A stretch of DNA of 8,703 nucleotides, from positions 1-8,703 of the forward strand of contig NZ_DIUM01000092.1 of assembly GCF_002423035.1 (NCBI RefSeq), written 5' to 3'. The notes under the pieces were generated by a model. That model was not told the origin of the DNA and made no database searches. It saw only the letters and a program-made list of their open reading frames with translations. Position 1 is the stretch's first letter, and each line of letters begins with the position of its first letter. This document shows, one piece after another, positions 7,440 through 8,703 of this stretch. Origin of the DNA: Thiocapsa sp. UBA6158. GTDB taxonomy: Bacteria > Pseudomonadota > Gammaproteobacteria > Chromatiales > Chromatiaceae. Both the position numbers and the translations under genes were made by a program.

Positions 7440-7455
7440 GATCGCGTCTCCTGGG

Positions 7456-7481
7456 TAGGGAGGGCGACCACCGCCCTCCTA
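7456..7481 (-). other. Hairpin directly before the DUF3489 ribosome site
   Basis: CGCCCTCCTA (7472-7481) pairs with TAGGGAGGGCG (7456-7466), giving a 10-bp stem with one bulged G and a 5-nt loop. It ends 3 nt from the ribosome site at 7447-7452. No T-tract is present on the minus strand. It could protect the mRNA end or modulate DUF3489 translation. Confidence 0.55.
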
Positions 7482-7490
7482 CGACCCGGA

Positions 7491-7518
7491 GCCCCGCCGG
7501 GCCGCACCCGGTCGGGGC
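7491..7518 (-). other. Strong GC-only hairpin in the 68-aa/DUF3489 intergenic region
   Basis: GCCCCGCCGGG (7491-7501) pairs with CCCGG and CGGGGC (7507-7511 and 7513-7518) with one bulged T, giving an 11-bp all-GC stem and a 5-nt loop (CCGCA). It lies 20 bp past the stop of the 68-residue gene. Without a U-tract it is not a canonical intrinsic terminator, but it may terminate, pause or stabilise the upstream message. Confidence 0.5.
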
Positions 7519-7537
7519 CGTCGCGGGTGGAGGTCCT

Positions 7538-7744
7538 TCAGACCCCAAGGAACGCCGTGATCTCCTTCAGGCGCTCGGTGACGAAGCCGAGACTGCCGGC
7601 GTCACCCCAGGTCACGCGCTCGGGGTTGGCACCGAAGTGGTCGTCGCTGGCGGCGGCGATCCGGGCCAGCAGGACGTCGATCTCGGCCTTGCCCGCCATG
7701 AAGGCGGCCAGGGCGGTTTCGTTGCTCTTCGGGCTGGTGGTCAT
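7538..7744 (-). CDS. Small conserved hypothetical protein (68 aa), DUF3489 partner
   Basis: Starts MTTSPKSNETALAAFMAGKA and continues with a helix-forming EIDVLLARIAAASDDHF, a central VTWGDAGSLGF and a final helix ERLKEITAFLGV. No signal peptide or membrane segment is seen. GGAGGA lies 4 nt before the ATG (plus-strand 7749-7754), a strong start; a longer frame upstream runs through the repeat and is not credible. I recall similar small proteins with a SDDHF...VxWG pattern in alphaproteobacteria, but know no function. It precedes the DUF3489 gene on the same strand, and its 5' leader is repeat copy 2, so it may be co-transcribed with DUF3489. Confidence 0.7.
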   Translation of the reverse strand: MTTSPKSNETALAAFMAGKAEIDVLLARIAAASDDHFGANPERVTWGDAGSLGFVTERLKEITAFLGV

Positions 7745-7752
7745 CTGGTCCT

Positions 7753-7838
7753 CCATCCGCGGAGGGTTTGTTCTCTCCACGTGATGGACCATTCGCGCTG
7801 GGGTGCGCGGGAGCCAAGCGAGATGGGGGGTTTTCATT
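7753..7838. repeat. Dispersed repeat, copy 2 (leader of the 68-aa gene)
   Basis: Near-identical to 2981-3069 in the same orientation, with 7780-7824 identical over 45 bp. Read on the minus strand it runs straight into the ribosome site of the 68-residue gene, so it occupies that gene's promoter/leader position. It carries the same small GC hairpin around TGGGGT. Confidence 0.85.
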
Positions 7839-8190
7839 ACAAAGTGGTCGGAGATCGGATCATCATGTGCTTGGACCACCCAAGCGATCATCGGTGGCCA
7901 TACTGAGTGCGTCGGCCTCCTCTCTCTGGTAGCGGCGCGGTACCCCGATCGGACGTCTTGGTGCGCGTTGGGCGCCTGACCTGCGAGGCATGGCTGGCCG
8001 ACGCGGTCACATTCCCTGTGGCCGCCGTGGTGCGGAAGGCCTTGGTGTCTGAAGCGGAGGCGCCGCCGCCATCGGACCTGGCCCCACGGTTCTGGGTGAC
8101 AGTTCTCGGGTAGCCGTGCGCGAACCCGTCGCCCGCCGATCTCGGTGTGCAGCCCTATCAAAACCATCGACGTACATCTTGGAGGTAACA
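7839..8190. other. 352-bp gap, no supported gene
   Basis: A plus-strand frame from GTG 7907 to 8113 has reasonable GC-rich codons, including LTCEAWLADAVTFPVAAVV, but lacks a ribosome site and resembles nothing I know. It may be a remnant. The minus-strand frame from 8191 has implausible composition. No convincing promoter is visible; expression of the next gene must start here or further upstream. Confidence 0.4.
8181..8185 (+). promoter_or_regulatory. Ribosome binding site fixing the holin start
   Basis: GGAGG sits 5 nt before the ATG at 8191, ruling out the longer in-frame start at 8116, which has an Arg/Ser-rich implausible extension. Confidence 0.7.
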
Positions 8191-8502
8191 ATGACCGATC
8201 CAGCCAACAGCGGTGCGGCCGGCGGTGCCGGTCTCGCAGCGGTGGTTGTCATGTTGATGACGCCGCCCCGGTCACCGCGCGAATGGGCGGTCGGTCTGAT
8301 CAGCACCGTTGTTGCCAGCATTGGCGGCGGTGCCGCCGTGATCGAGCATTTCGGACTGCAACCCTGGGTGAATTCTTCCATAGGCCTCTGTGCCATGGGC
8401 GGGCTGGTCTTCGCCGGCGGTCTGCCGGGCTGGGCTGTCGTCCGAACTCACGGGCGGATGCGCATGGCGAGAAATAACGCTTCTAGAAAGCGTGTTGCTT
8501 GA
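8191..8502 (+). CDS. Putative phage holin-like small membrane protein
   Basis: 103 residues with three hydrophobic segments: about 10-23 (AAGGAGLAAVVVMLM), 38-55 (WAVGLISTVVASIGGGAA) and 66-85 (SSIGLCAMGGLVFAGGLPGW), then a basic tail RMRMARNNASRKRVA. The sequence MTPPRSPREWAVGLISTVV and the ending FAGGLPGWAVVR resemble proteins annotated as phage holins in proteobacterial prophages, from memory. Holins form inner-membrane pores that let endolysin reach the wall. No endolysin, spanin or other phage gene is in view, so it is either a prophage remnant or the edge of a larger element, or a domesticated membrane protein. Confidence 0.65.
   Translation: MTDPANSGAAGGAGLAAVVVMLMTPPRSPREWAVGLISTVVASIGGGAAVIEHFGLQPWVNSSIGLCAMGGLVFAGGLPGWAVVRTHGRMRMARNNASRKRVA
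8477..8493 (+). other. Small hairpin at the 3' end of the holin-like gene
   Basis: ACGCTT (8477-8482) and AAGCGT (8488-8493) pair around a 5-nt loop, inside the last codons. No T-tract follows; a function is doubtful. Confidence 0.2.
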
Positions 8503-8525
8503 AGCGCTAAATGCTAACGTACGGT

Positions 8526-8703
8526 ATGTCAGAGCTAATCAATTCACCAAGCTGGCCCGGCGTTCCCCTGGCGATTGTATCGGCGGTTCTGTTTGGCGTG
8601 ACGACCCCCGTCTCAAAAATTCTACTCGGCTCGGTCGACCCGCAATTGCTGGCTGGTCTGCTCTATTTGGGTGCGGGGCTCGGGCTTGCCGGCGTTCACC
8701 TTG
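8526..8703 (+). CDS. EamA/DMT-family transporter, N-terminal part (3' end outside window)
   Basis: The visible 59 codons start MSELINSPSWPGVPLAIVSA and contain a first membrane helix (VPLAIVSAVLFGVTTPVSKI) followed by the loop LLGSVDPQ and a second helix (LLAGLLYLGAGLGLAG). The pattern of ALLFG-x-x-TP-x-SK-x-LLG followed by LAGLLYLG is typical of EamA drug/metabolite transporters in the inner membrane. Substrates vary widely and cannot be told here. No good ribosome site precedes ATG 8526; an in-frame ATG at 8511 would add five residues and is an alternative. Confidence 0.8.
   Translation, partial: MSELINSPSWPGVPLAIVSAVLFGVTTPVSKILLGSVDPQLLAGLLYLGAGLGLAGVHL

Noticed and set aside
7538..8191. 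A 217-residue minus-strand protein including the 68-residue gene
   Set aside because: The extra N-terminal part translates the non-coding gap and the dispersed repeat; the strong ribosome site puts the start at 7744.

Overview
The window looks like a GC-rich alphaproteobacterial chromosome, most likely from Rhodospirillales (Azospirillum or Acetobacteraceae type). This rests on the gene families present: a Hint_2-domain surface or secreted protein, a bphO-bphP phytochrome operon, a DUF3489 protein with its small partner, and a phage-type holin. All coding frames are GC-rich, while several intergenic stretches are clearly more AT-rich. The species assignment is inference; no rRNA or tRNA is present.

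Layout, left to right. (1) 2-634 is the 3' part of a HisKA_2-type sensor histidine kinase gene that runs off the left edge. (2) 635-1042 is a gene-poor gap with small inverted repeats and a TATAAT box. (3) 1043-2767 encodes a 574-residue protein with a regular nonapeptide array, one RTX-like motif and a C-terminal Hint (hedgehog/intein) autoprocessing domain. (4) 2768-3572 is mostly non-coding; it holds the first copy of an ~88 bp dispersed repeat, a short orphan minus-strand reading frame and an AT-rich bphO upstream region. (5) 3573-6682 is a translationally coupled two-gene operon: heme oxygenase (bphO), which makes biliverdin, and a bacteriophytochrome that binds it. The phytochrome has the order PAS-GAF-PHY-GGDEF-LOV, so one polypeptide appears to combine red/far-red sensing, c-di-GMP synthesis and a blue-light flavin domain. 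(6) 6666-7838 on the minus strand is a module: second copy of the repeat as leader, a 68-residue protein, two strong GC-rich hairpins, and a DUF3489 protein whose end overlaps the bphP end by 17 bp. (7) 7839-8190 is mostly empty. (8) 8191-8502 encodes a small holin-like membrane protein. (9) 8526 to the right edge is the start of an EamA/DMT-family transporter.

How the parts relate. bphO and bphP clearly act together (chromophore supply plus photoreceptor/diguanylate cyclase). The two repeat copies share a 45 bp identical core in direct orientation, 4,772 bp apart, and bracket the light-sensing operon and the DUF3489 module. The LOV domain loses its family signature exactly where bphP runs into the DUF3489 gene, suggesting that arrival of that module replaced the photoreceptor's original 3' end. 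The most noteworthy content is the phytochrome-GGDEF-LOV protein with this damaged LOV tail.
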